The position numbers and the translations under genes are program-made. From Streptomyces hyderabadensis (GTDB lineage Bacteria; Actinomycetota; Actinomycetes; Streptomycetales; Streptomycetaceae), in assembly GCF_020404845.1 (NCBI RefSeq), contig NZ_JAIOJZ010000029.1:1-64000 (forward strand): 64,000 nt of DNA. Reading direction: 5' to 3'. Positions 9,204 to 17,479 of this stretch are shown piece after piece. Position 1 is the stretch's first letter, and the number at the start of each line of letters is the position of its first letter. A model generated the notes under the pieces. It did not search any database. It worked only from the letters and a program-made list of their open reading frames with translations, and had not been told where the DNA came from.

Positions 9204-9728
9204 TTATGCGGACCGGTCGAGTGCGCGCAGCGAGCGGTCCGTGATCGAACGGGCGCCGCGGCCGATGGCGATCGTGCCGGACTGGACGAGTTCCTTGATG
9301 CCGTACGGTTCCAGCATCCTGAGCATGGCGGACAGCTTGTCGCCGCTGCCGGTGGCCTCGATGGTGACGGCCTCCGGGGAGACGTCGACGGTCTTGGCGC
9401 GGAACAGCTGGACGATCTCGACGATCTGGGAGCGCGTCTCGTTGTCGGAGCGCACCTTCACCAGAACGAGTTCGCGCTGGACGGCCTGGGTGGGCTCCAG
9501 CTCGACGATCTTGAGCACGTTGACGAGCTTGTTGAGCTGCTTGGTCACCTGCTCCAGCGGGAAGTCCTCGACGCTCACCACGATGGTGATGCGGGAGATG
9601 TCGGGGTGCTCGGTGACGCCGACGGCGAGCGAGTCGATGTTGAAGCCGCGGCGGGAGAAGAGGGCGGTGATCCGGGCGAGGACGCCGGGGGTGTTCTCCA
9701 CCAGGACGGAGAGCGTGTGCTTGGACAT
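9204..9728 (-). CDS. ilvN: Acetolactate synthase small (regulatory) subunit
   Basis: The 174-residue ACT-domain subunit that stimulates IlvB and confers valine feedback inhibition. It begins MSKHTLSVLVENTPGVLARI, with the ACT signature continuing GFNIDSLAVGVTEHPDISR, and a second ferredoxin-like domain with TGSGDKLSAMLRMLEPYGIKEL follows. ATG 9728 has GAGGAAG about seven bases upstream. The frame is open well upstream into ilvB, but the family start is unambiguous. It lies 35 bp downstream of ilvB, so the two are cotranscribed. Confidence 0.97.
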   Translation of the reverse strand: MSKHTLSVLVENTPGVLARITALFSRRGFNIDSLAVGVTEHPDISRITIVVSVEDFPLEQVTKQLNKLVNVLKIVELEPTQAVQRELVLVKVRSDNETRSQIVEIVQLFRAKTVDVSPEAVTIEATGSGDKLSAMLRMLEPYGIKELVQSGTIAIGRGARSITDRSLRALDRSA

Positions 9729-9763
9729 GGTCTGCTTCCTCTGCTTGAAAGTCCCGACGGCTC

Positions 9764-11605
9764 TCAGTCGTCTTCGTTGTCGCCGAAGTCGGGGCGGACG
9801 TCCCGGGCGGCCATGATCTCGTCGTTGGAGGTGCCGGCGGCGACCATCGGCCAGACCATCGCGTCCTCGTGGACGATGAAGTCGACGACGACGGGGCGGT
9901 CGTTGACGGAGTTGGCCTCCTCGATCACCTTGTCGAGGTCGGCGGGGTCCTCGCAGCGGATGGCGTAGCAGCCCATGGCCTCGGACAGCTTCACGAAGTC
10001 GGGGACCCGGGTGCCGCGGGCGTCCGGGTTGACGTCGTCGGGACCAGAGTGCAGGACCGTGTTGGAGTATCGCTGGTTGTAGAAGAGGGTCTGCCACTGG
10101 CGGACCATCCCGAGGGCGCCGTTGTTGATGACCGCGACCTTGATCGGGATGTTGTTCAGGGCGCAGGTGGTCAGTTCCTGGTTGGTCATCTGGAAGCAGC
10201 CGTCGCCGTCGATCGCCCAGACGGTGCGGTCGGGCATGCCTGCCTGGGCCCCCATGGCGGCCGGGACGGCGTAGCCCATGGTTCCGGCGCCGCCGGAGTT
10301 CAGCCAGGTGGCGGGCTTGTCGTACTCGACGAAGTGCGCGGCCCACATCTGGTGCTGGCCGACGCCGGCCGCGAAGATCGTGCCCTCGGGGGCCAGCTGT
10401 CCGATGCGCTCGATGACCTGCTGCGGGGAGAGCGAGCCGTCGTCGGGCTGGTCGTAGCCGAGGGGGTAGGTCTCGCGCCAGCGGGTCAGGTCCTTCCACC
10501 AGGCGGTGTAGTCGCCCCGGTTGCCCTCGTCGTGCTCCTTCTGGACGGCCTGCACGAGATCGGCGATGACCTCGCGGGCGTCACCGACGATCGGGACGTC
10601 GGCGGCGCGGTTCTTGCCGATCTCGGCCGGGTCGATGTCGGCGTGCACGATCTTGGCGTGCGGGGCGAAGCTGTCCAGCTTGCCGGTGACGCGGTCGTCG
10701 AAGCGGGCGCCGAGGGCGACGATCAGGTCGGCCTTCTGCAGCGCGGTGACGGCGGTGACCGCACCGTGCATGCCCGGCATTCCCACGTGCAGCGGGTGGC
10801 TGTCGGGGAACGCGCCGAGCGCCATCAGGGTGGTGGTGACGGGCGCTTGGGTGAGTTCGGCGAGGACCTTCAGCTCGGCGGTGGCCCGGGCCTTGAGGAC
10901 GCCGCCGCCGACGTAGAGCACGGGGCGCTGCGCGGCCGTGATCAGCTTGGCCGCCTCGCGGATCTGCTTGGCGTGCGGCTTGGTGACGGGGCGGTAGCCG
11001 GGCAGGTCCATGACCGGCGGCCAGGAGAAGGTGGTCTTCCGCTGGAGGATGTCCTTGGGGATGTCGACCAGGACGGGGCCGGGACGGCCGGTGGAGGCGA
11101 TGTGGAACGCCTGCGCGATCACCTTGGGGATGTCCTCGGCCTTGGTGACCAGGAAGCTGTGCTTGGTGATCGGCATGGTGATGCCGACGATGTCCGCCTC
11201 CTGGAAGGCGTCCGTGCCGATCGAGGAGGAGACCACCTGCCCGGTGATCGCGACCAGGGGCACGGAGTCCAGGTTGGCGTCGGCGATCGGGGTGACCAGG
11301 TTGGTGGCACCGGGCCCCGAGGTCGCCATGCAGACGCCCACCTTGCCGGTGGCCTGGGCGTAGCCGGTGGCGGCGTGGCCCGCGCCCTGCTCGTGACGGA
11401 CCAGGACGTGGCGCACCTTGGTGGAGTCCATCAGCGGGTCGTAGGCGGGAAGGATGGTGCCGCCGGGGATGCCGAATACGGTGTCGGCGCCGACCTCCTC
11501 GAGAGAGCGAATGAGGGACTGCGCACCCGTGACGTGCTCGGGGGCGGACTGTCCTCCGGATCGGGGCCGGGGCTGCGGGTGAGCCCCGGTGGCCTGCTCG
11601 GTCAT
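9764..11605 (-). CDS. ilvB: Acetolactate synthase large (catalytic) subunit
   Basis: ThDP/FAD enzyme that condenses two pyruvates, or pyruvate and 2-ketobutyrate, to acetohydroxy acids, the first common step to valine, leucine and isoleucine. In its 613 residues: VFGIPGGTILPAYDPL, then RHEQGAGHAATGYA with the ThDP-activating Glu near 72, and the ThDP/Mg motif GDGCFQMTNQELTTCA near 465 followed by INNGALGMV. The first ~28 residues are a low-complexity extension usual in Streptomyces. A leader peptide and attenuator hairpin lie in the 200-bp leader. Confidence 0.98.
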   Translation of the reverse strand: MTEQATGAHPQPRPRSGGQSAPEHVTGAQSLIRSLEEVGADTVFGIPGGTILPAYDPLMDSTKVRHVLVRHEQGAGHAATGYAQATGKVGVCMATSGPGATNLVTPIADANLDSVPLVAITGQVVSSSIGTDAFQEADIVGITMPITKHSFLVTKAEDIPKVIAQAFHIASTGRPGPVLVDIPKDILQRKTTFSWPPVMDLPGYRPVTKPHAKQIREAAKLITAAQRPVLYVGGGVLKARATAELKVLAELTQAPVTTTLMALGAFPDSHPLHVGMPGMHGAVTAVTALQKADLIVALGARFDDRVTGKLDSFAPHAKIVHADIDPAEIGKNRAADVPIVGDAREVIADLVQAVQKEHDEGNRGDYTAWWKDLTRWRETYPLGYDQPDDGSLSPQQVIERIGQLAPEGTIFAAGVGQHQMWAAHFVEYDKPATWLNSGGAGTMGYAVPAAMGAQAGMPDRTVWAIDGDGCFQMTNQELTTCALNNIPIKVAVINNGALGMVRQWQTLFYNQRYSNTVLHSGPDDVNPDARGTRVPDFVKLSEAMGCYAIRCEDPADLDKVIEEANSVNDRPVVVDFIVHEDAMVWPMVAAGTSNDEIMAARDVRPDFGDNEDD

Positions 11606-11691
11606 CGGCGTTCTCTTCTCGATGCTGAGGGTTTTTGCGAGGTTTGTACGATGCGGGTCTGCTGCTCGGCAGGTGCCTGTGCAACAAAAAA

Positions 11692-11719
11692 CCCCTCGTG
11701 CCGTAGGGCAAGCGAGGGG
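11692..11719 (-). terminator. ilvB attenuator terminator
   Basis: On the minus strand CCCCTCG pairs with CGAGGGG (11713-11719 with 11692-11698), and TGCC/GGCA extends the stem inside the loop; TTTTTTG follows at once. A true U-tract terminator placed 87 bases before the ilvB start and 54 bases after the leader peptide is the layout of transcription attenuation. Confidence 0.85.
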
Positions 11720-11787
11720 AGCGCGTCGGGTGTGGGTCGCGGGGAGTCCGGGTCGGTCCGGACGTCACCAGCTTCAGCCGACGCGCT
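11720..11787 (-). promoter_or_regulatory. Long-range pairing in the ilvB leader
   Basis: AGCGCGTCGG, inside the Lys-Arg-Val-Gly codons of the leader peptide (11778-11787), is exactly complementary to CCGACGCGCT (11720-11729), which abuts the terminator stem. A 6-bp hairpin (GTCCGG/CCGGAC, 11746-11763) nests inside. A ribosome stalled on the Ile-Leu-Val-Leu codons would cover the upstream arm. Which fold favours read-through cannot be settled by eye. Confidence 0.6.
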
Positions 11788-11815
11788 TTCCAAGTACGAG
11801 AATTCGGGTGCGCAT
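11774..11815 (-). CDS. ilvL: ilvB leader peptide
   Basis: A 13-residue reading frame, MRTRILVLGKRVG, begins at ATG 11815 after a strong GGAGGGAAGG ribosome site. Four consecutive codons are Ile, Leu, Val, Leu (ATT CTC GTA CTT), the end products of the pathway, and ATT, GTA and CTT are rare codons in this GC-rich genome, which would sharpen stalling. Together with the terminator downstream it forms a ribosome-mediated attenuator. BCAA leader peptides before ilvB have been predicted in actinobacteria by comparative genomics. The symbol is by analogy. Confidence 0.85.
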   Translation of the reverse strand: MRTRILVLGKRVG

Positions 11816-11846
11816 GGCACTGACCTTCCCTCCGGCGCGCACTCAC

Positions 11847-11852
11847 TGTCAA
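11847..11852 (-). promoter_or_regulatory. Candidate -35 of the ilvB promoter
   Basis: A perfect TTGACA lies on the minus strand 31 bases upstream of the leader-peptide ATG. No convincing -10 is at the usual spacing, so this is a weak assignment. It overlaps the 3' end of the upstream GGDEF-EAL gene. Confidence 0.35.
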
Positions 11853-14800
11853 GTGGGTGGGACGGGAGTCTCATTATGTGAGCGCAGGGCGGTGCCGCCG
11901 CCGAGCACCGCGGGCAGGCCGGAGGCGACCTGGCCGGCCACCTGTCCGGGGCCGCCGACACCCTTGGTGTACACCCCGGCGCCGCCGCCCGCGAAGGCCG
12001 GTTCGGTCGGTCCGTGCGGCACCGGGTAGTGGCCGGTGCCCAGCGCCCTGCGCAGCCGGTACTCGTCCAGGGCACCGGAGAACGCCATGCCCTGTCCGTG
12101 CGTACAGCCCATCGCGCGCAGCGCGACGATCTGCTCCGGCAGGTCGACGCCGTCGGCGACGGACTTCAGCCCGAGGTCGGTGGCGATGCGCAGCAGACCG
12201 CTGGTGATCTTGTGCAGTCGCGCGGACTCCACGACGCCGTCGACCAGCCCCCGGTCGAGCTTGAGGACGTCCACGGGCAGCCGGCGCAGCGCGGTGATCG
12301 CCGCGTAGCCGCTGCCGAAGCCGTCCAGGGCGATCCGGACGCCGACCCTGCGCAGCGCGTTCAGCCGGCGGTCCAGCTCGTCGAGGCCGACGCGCGGATC
12401 GATGTCGGACAGCTCGATCACCAGCGAGCCCGGCGGCAGTCCGTGCCGGGTCAGCAGGGCCTCCACGGAGCCCAGCGGCATGGAGCGGTCCAGCAGGCGG
12501 CGGGCGCCGATGCGTATGGCCACGGGCACGGACAGTCCGGTCGCCGCGCGTTCGGCGGCCTGCTCGACCGCCTCGCGCAGCATCCAGCGGTCGAGTTCGG
12601 CGGTTCTGTCGCCTTCCTCGGTCACCCGCAGGAACTCGGCGGGGGTGAACAGCACGCCCTGCGAGGAGCGCCAGCGCGCCTGGGCGCAGACCGAGGTGAT
12701 CCGGCCGTCGGTGAGGGAGACCACGGGCTGGTGCAGCAGCGCGAACTCCCCGTCGTGCAGCGCGGCGCGCAGCCGGGTGGCCAGCTCGGCCTTGCGTACG
12801 ACGTCCTGCTGCATCTGCGGTCGGTACAGCTCGACGCGGCCCTTGCCGCCCGCCTTGGCCCGGTACATGGCCAGGTCGGCATTGCGCAGCAACTCGCCCG
12901 CGCCCAGGCCCGGTTCGGCGAAGGCGACGCCGATGGAGGCGTTGACCCGGACGTCGTTGCCGTCGATGAGGTAGGGCTGGGAGAGGGTCAGTCTGAGCCG
13001 GTCGGCCAGCTCCCGGATGTGTCCCTCGCGGGCGGCCCGGTCCCGGGCGCCGTCCCCGACGATCAGCGCCGCGAACTCGTCGCCGCCCAGCCGGGCAGCG
13101 GTGTCGCCCTTGCGGACGGCCTCGTGGAGCCTGCGGGCCGCCTGGACGAGCAGCTCGTCCCCGGCCTGGTGGCCGATGGTGTCGTTGACGCCCTTGAAGC
13201 CGTCGAGGTCGATGAAGAGCACCGCCGTGCCGCGCAGGGCGGCACCCCGGTCCAGCGCGCGGCGGCCGGAGAGCGCCTGCTGCACGCGCCGGGTGAACAG
13301 GGCGCGGTTGGGCAGGTCGGTGAGCGGGTCGTGTTCGGCGTTGTGCTGGAGCTGCGCCTGGAGGCGCACCCGCTCGGTGACGTCGCGGCTGTTGAAGATG
13401 AGACCGCCCTGATGCCGGTTGACGGTCGACTCGACGTTGAGCCAGCGGCCCTCTCCGGATCTGAAGCGGCACTCGATGCGTGTGGTGGGTTCCTCGACCG
13501 GGCTGGCGGCCAGGAACCGGCGCACCTCGTGCACCACGCAGCCCAGGTCCTCGGGGTGGATCAGCCCGGCCAGTTCGGTACCGACCAGTTCCTCCGCGGG
13601 CCGTCCGTAGACCCCGGCGGCGGCCGGGGAGACGTAGCGGAGGACGCCGCTGGGCGCGGCGATCATGATCACGTCGCTGGAGCCCTGGACCAGGGAGCGG
13701 AAGTGGTTCTCCTTCTGGGCCAGTTCCTGGGTGAGGACGATGTTGTCGAGCAGCATGATGCCCTGCCGGACGACGAGCGCGAGCACGACGGTGCCGCCGG
13801 TCAGCAGCACCACGCGGTCGACGCTGCGGCCGTTGAGCACGTTGTAGAGGATGCCCAGGGTGCAGACGGCGGCCGCGAGGTACGGCGTGAGCGCGGCCAG
13901 GGATCCGGCGATGGGGCGGGCGGCGGGATAGCGGCCCCGTTCGCCGCCGGGCCCGGGACCGGGCAGTGCGGTGGGCGGGGCCGACGGTACGGCGGGGGGC
14001 GTGGGCCGGTGACCGGCGCCGCGCTGTCCGGGCACGTGCTCGCGCACCACCCGGGTGTGGCCGCCGGTCCCCTCCTCCTCCGACGCCGGGCGCCCGCGCC
14101 GGGACGCGGCCCAGGGTGCGTAGGCGAGGAGCAGGGAGCCGGCGAACCAGCCCGCGTCGAGCAACTGGCCGGAGCGGTAGGTGTTGTGCAGCAGCGGCGA
14201 GGTGAACAGGGCGTCGCACACCACCGTCAGGCCGAGCGCGCCGATGGCGGTGTTGACGGCGGATCTGCACACGGGCGACCGCCTGAAGTGCAGCGCCAGC
14301 ACCATGCTGACCAGAGCGATGTCGAGCAGCGGGTAGGCCACCGAGAGCGCGGAGTGCGCGACGCTCGACCCGCCCTCCGCCTTGGCCGCCTGGGCCAGCG
14401 CCAGGCTCCAGGCCAGGGTCAGCAGCGAACCGCCGATCAGCCAGGCGTCCAGGCCCAGGCAGATCCAGCCGGCCTTGGTCACCGGCCGCTTGGCCAGCAC
14501 CAGCAGTCCCACGATGGCGGGCGGGGCGAAGCACAGGAAGAACAGGTCCGCGTAGCTGGGACTGGGCACCGGCACCCGCAGCACGACCTCGTACCACCCC
14601 CAGACCAGATTGCCGAGGGACGCCATCGCCGAGGAGAGGGCGAAGAGCAGCCAGGCCGGTCGAAAGCGGACCCGGCGTCCACGGGCGTAGAGGAAGCAGG
14701 AGACCGCGGCGGCGGCCGCGGCGGCACTCAGGCCGAAGTCACCCATGATCTTGGCGACGTACTCGGAACCCCAGCCGAGCGCGGCACCGACGGCGTAGGC

Positions 14801-15154
14801 CGCGCAGACCAGGGCGAGCACCAGTTGGCGAACCAGGGGCGGCCCGCCGGCGACGGCCGACGGCCGGGGCAGCAGTGGCCCGGTCGGGGCCTGGCCGCGC
14901 AGCGATCCGTCCAGCGTGGGGACGGGGGGCGGACTCACCGGGGCCTCCCGGTCCGCACCGCTCCCGCGTCCCGCGCACAGCGGTGGGCCGGCCGGTCCTG
15001 CCTTCTGCGGTCGCCCGGCCGGCGCGGGTGGGGGCAGCGCCGGGCGGGCCGGCCGCTGCGGTGACCGTGCCGGTCCCGTCGGCGCGCGGTCGTGATCGTC
15101 GCCGTGCGCCAGGGTCGTCGGCGGCGGCTCCGCCGCGTCGGATCGTTGCTCCAT
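11849..15154 (-). CDS. Membrane PAS-GGDEF-EAL protein (c-di-GMP signalling), EAL degenerate
   Basis: An ~1100-residue signalling protein. The N-terminal half has about ten hydrophobic segments (LVLALVCAAYAVGAALGW onward), then a PAS domain near 485-600 (SDVIMIAAPSGVLRYVSPAAAGVYG), a GGDEF domain with intact RLGGDEFAAL near 690, and an EAL-type domain near 815-1060. The EAL domain looks inactive: the signature Glu-Ala-Leu is replaced (VCAQARW) and the DDFGTGY loop reads DGFGSGY. It is therefore likely a cyclase with a sensory or binding EAL module. Start uncertain: ATG 15154 has a poor ribosome site. The stop overlaps the ilvB promoter region. Confidence 0.9.
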   Translation of the reverse strand: MEQRSDAAEPPPTTLAHGDDHDRAPTGPARSPQRPARPALPPPAPAGRPQKAGPAGPPLCAGRGSGADREAPVSPPPVPTLDGSLRGQAPTGPLLPRPSAVAGGPPLVRQLVLALVCAAYAVGAALGWGSEYVAKIMGDFGLSAAAAAAAVSCFLYARGRRVRFRPAWLLFALSSAMASLGNLVWGWYEVVLRVPVPSPSYADLFFLCFAPPAIVGLLVLAKRPVTKAGWICLGLDAWLIGGSLLTLAWSLALAQAAKAEGGSSVAHSALSVAYPLLDIALVSMVLALHFRRSPVCRSAVNTAIGALGLTVVCDALFTSPLLHNTYRSGQLLDAGWFAGSLLLAYAPWAASRRGRPASEEEGTGGHTRVVREHVPGQRGAGHRPTPPAVPSAPPTALPGPGPGGERGRYPAARPIAGSLAALTPYLAAAVCTLGILYNVLNGRSVDRVVLLTGGTVVLALVVRQGIMLLDNIVLTQELAQKENHFRSLVQGSSDVIMIAAPSGVLRYVSPAAAGVYGRPAEELVGTELAGLIHPEDLGCVVHEVRRFLAASPVEEPTTRIECRFRSGEGRWLNVESTVNRHQGGLIFNSRDVTERVRLQAQLQHNAEHDPLTDLPNRALFTRRVQQALSGRRALDRGAALRGTAVLFIDLDGFKGVNDTIGHQAGDELLVQAARRLHEAVRKGDTAARLGGDEFAALIVGDGARDRAAREGHIRELADRLRLTLSQPYLIDGNDVRVNASIGVAFAEPGLGAGELLRNADLAMYRAKAGGKGRVELYRPQMQQDVVRKAELATRLRAALHDGEFALLHQPVVSLTDGRITSVCAQARWRSSQGVLFTPAEFLRVTEEGDRTAELDRWMLREAVEQAAERAATGLSVPVAIRIGARRLLDRSMPLGSVEALLTRHGLPPGSLVIELSDIDPRVGLDELDRRLNALRRVGVRIALDGFGSGYAAITALRRLPVDVLKLDRGLVDGVVESARLHKITSGLLRIATDLGLKSVADGVDLPEQIVALRAMGCTHGQGMAFSGALDEYRLRRALGTGHYPVPHGPTEPAFAGGGAGVYTKGVGGPGQVAGQVASGLPAVLGGGTALRSHNETPVPPT

Positions 15155-15351
15155 AGGCCGTGCATCGCCCGTCGCCCCCCTCACAGTCTGAGATGTCCAT
15201 CCCCGGCGCCGTACGGTGCGCGGCGCATCCCCTGTCGGACGATACACCAGGATCGTCACTCAGGGACATAGGTTCTCTACGCTCCGTGACGACCAGCGGA
15301 TATGCGCGCACCCACCGCATCCGAGGGGTCGCGGAGGGTGCCCAAAACGGA

Positions 15352-16293
15352 TTACGCGCCCGTCGTCAGGATCACGTTGCGCAGTGGCTCCCGGTTCACG
15401 AACCGGGTCAACTGGTCCACCAGCAGCCGCTCGGCGCGGGGCAGGAAGGCGGAGGTCGGACCGCCCGCGTGCGGGCTGACGACTATGCCGGGAGCATGCC
15501 ACAGAGGGTGGCCCGGCGGCAGCGGTTCGGGGTCGGTCACGTCCAGGGCCGCGGTGAGGCGCCCGCTCTCCAGTTCGGCGAGCAACGCCTTCGTGTCCAC
15601 GACCGGTCCGCGCGCCACGTTGACGAGCAGGGCACCGTCCTTCATCCGGCCCAGGAACTCGGCGTCCACCAGCCCCCGGGTGGCCTCGGTGAGCGGTGTG
15701 GACAGGATGACGACGTCCGCCTCGGGGAGCAGGGCGGGGAGTTCGGTGAGCGGGTGCACGGGGCCGCGCGCCGTGGTGCGGGCGGAGCGTGCGACGCGCA
15801 CCACCGGCGCGACCTCGAACGGCACGAGCCGGTCCTCGATCGCGGCGCCGATCGACCCGTACCCGACGATGAGGACCGTCCGGTCCGCGAGCGCGGGCCG
15901 GAACCCGCCGAGCCACTCGCCGCGGTCCTGCGCCCGCACGAAGTCCGGGATGCCGCGCAGCGAGGCCAGGACCAGGGCCAGGGTCAGCTCCGCGGTGCTG
16001 GCCTCGTGCACCCCGCGCGCGTTGCACAGCCGCACGCCCGCGGGCAGGTGCTGGAGACCGGGCTCGACGTGGTCGATGCCCGCGGAGAGGGTCTGGACCA
16101 CCTCGACGGAGCGCATCTCGGGCAGCGGACGTACCCCGACCGCGCTGGGCTTCATGTAGGGGACGACGTAGAAAGCGCAGTCGGCCGGGTCGGCGGGGAA
16201 GGTCTCCTCGCCGTCCCAGTGGCGGTAGGCGGGGCCCTCGGGGAGGCCCTCGATCTGGTCCGGCGGGATGGGCAGCCACACGTCAGCAGTCAT
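15352..16293 (-). CDS. D-2-hydroxyacid dehydrogenase family protein
   Basis: NAD(P)-dependent oxidoreductase of the formate/glycerate dehydrogenase superfamily, 313 residues. The nucleotide-binding motif VGYGSIGAAIEDRL is near 140, the active-site Arg is in VNVARGPVVDTKAL near 229, Glu in DVTDPEPLPPGHPLW, and the catalytic His in SPHAGGPTSAF near 272. Substrate not predictable; glyoxylate/hydroxypyruvate reductase-like activity is the usual guess. It diverges from an aldo/keto reductase gene with 74 bp between. It is not close to serA in length, lacking an ACT domain. Confidence 0.9.
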   Translation of the reverse strand: MTADVWLPIPPDQIEGLPEGPAYRHWDGEETFPADPADCAFYVVPYMKPSAVGVRPLPEMRSVEVVQTLSAGIDHVEPGLQHLPAGVRLCNARGVHEASTAELTLALVLASLRGIPDFVRAQDRGEWLGGFRPALADRTVLIVGYGSIGAAIEDRLVPFEVAPVVRVARSARTTARGPVHPLTELPALLPEADVVILSTPLTEATRGLVDAEFLGRMKDGALLVNVARGPVVDTKALLAELESGRLTAALDVTDPEPLPPGHPLWHAPGIVVSPHAGGPTSAFLPRAERLLVDQLTRFVNREPLRNVILTTGA

Positions 16294-16367
16294 GGTCAGG
16301 AGGCTATGTCAGGGGGCGGAGAGGCAGAGGTTAGGTTGGGTGGTCCGACAAGGGAGGGTCACGACCG

Positions 16368-17366
16368 GTGGAGCGCAGGACGATCGGCGCGACGGCACTC
16401 GCGGTGGGGGCCGTCGGACTGGGGTGCATGCCGATGAGCTGGGCGTACAGCGCCTCGCGGCAGCGGGGCGACGAGTCGCTCAGGGCCGTGCACCGGGCCC
16501 TCGATCTCGGTGTCTCCCTGCTGGACACGGCGGACATGTACGGCCCGTTCACCAACGAGCTGCTGCTGGGCCGGGTGTTGAAGGAGCGGCGGTCCGAGGC
16601 CTTCGTGTCGACCAAGGTCGGTCTGCTGGTGGGCGAGCAGCACATCGTGGCCAACGGCCGCCCCGGCTATGTGAGACGGGCCTGCGACGCGTCCCTGCGC
16701 CGGCTCCAGACGGACGTGATCGACCTCTACCAGCTGCACCGCGCCGACCCCGAGGTACCCGTCGAGGAGACCTGGGGCGCGATGGCGGAGCTGGTGCGGG
16801 CCGGGAAGGTGCGGGCGCTCGGCCTGTGCGCGGTCGGGGCACGGTCGGCCCGGCGGCCCGGGGCGCGGCTGCACGACGCGACGGTGCGCCAACTGGAGCG
16901 GGTGCAGCAGGTCTTCCCGGTGAGCGCGGTCGAGGCCGAGCTGTCCGTGTGGTCGCCGGAGGCGCTGCGGACCCTGCTGCCGTGGTGCGTCTCGCGCGGC
17001 GTCGGCTTCCTGGCGGCGATGCCGCTGGGCAACGGCTTCCTGACCGGCACGCTGACCCCCGGCCAGGGCTTCGAACCGGAGGACCTGCGGGCCCGGCACC
17101 CACGCTTCACCGCCGAGATGATGGCCGCCAACCAGCCGATCGTGGCCACGCTGCGCCGGATCGCGGCCCGGCACGGCGACCAGGTCACCGCGGCGCAGGT
17201 GGCACTGGCCTGGGTGCTGGCGCAGGGGCGGCACGTGGTGCCGGTGCCGGGCACCAAGCAGGAGCGCTGGGTGACGCAGAACGCCGGGGCGGCGGGGCTG
17301 CGGCTGACCGAGGGGGACCTGGCCGAGCTGCGGGTGCTGCCGCCGGCGCGGGGTTCGTGGGAGTGA
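16368..17366 (+). CDS. Aldo/keto reductase
   Basis: NADPH-dependent carbonyl reductase, 332 residues, AKR13-like. The catalytic tetrad is intact: Asp and Tyr in LLDTADMYGPFTNE (about 53 and 58), Lys in VSTKVG (about 83), His in LYQLHRADP (about 125). The C-terminal phosphate-binding part VPVPGTKQERWVTQN is present. GTG 16368 follows AGGGAGGG at a normal distance. Substrate unknown; regarded as a housekeeping detoxification enzyme. Confidence 0.92.
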   Translation: MERRTIGATALAVGAVGLGCMPMSWAYSASRQRGDESLRAVHRALDLGVSLLDTADMYGPFTNELLLGRVLKERRSEAFVSTKVGLLVGEQHIVANGRPGYVRRACDASLRRLQTDVIDLYQLHRADPEVPVEETWGAMAELVRAGKVRALGLCAVGARSARRPGARLHDATVRQLERVQQVFPVSAVEAELSVWSPEALRTLLPWCVSRGVGFLAAMPLGNGFLTGTLTPGQGFEPEDLRARHPRFTAEMMAANQPIVATLRRIAARHGDQVTAAQVALAWVLAQGRHVVPVPGTKQERWVTQNAGAAGLRLTEGDLAELRVLPPARGSWE

Positions 17367-17479
17367 GGCGTGCGGCGGCCGGTCGGCCGCCGCCGGATTC
17401 GGGATTCGGCGATCGGGAACTTGGGGAGCCCCTGCGGTGTATGACAGGGAGAACCCGCCGCGTCGAAGGGACCAAGATC

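Noticed and set aside
12014..15064. A 1016-codon antisense frame over the PAS-GGDEF-EAL gene
   Set aside because: Shadow of a GC-rich gene; no domains, no ribosome site.
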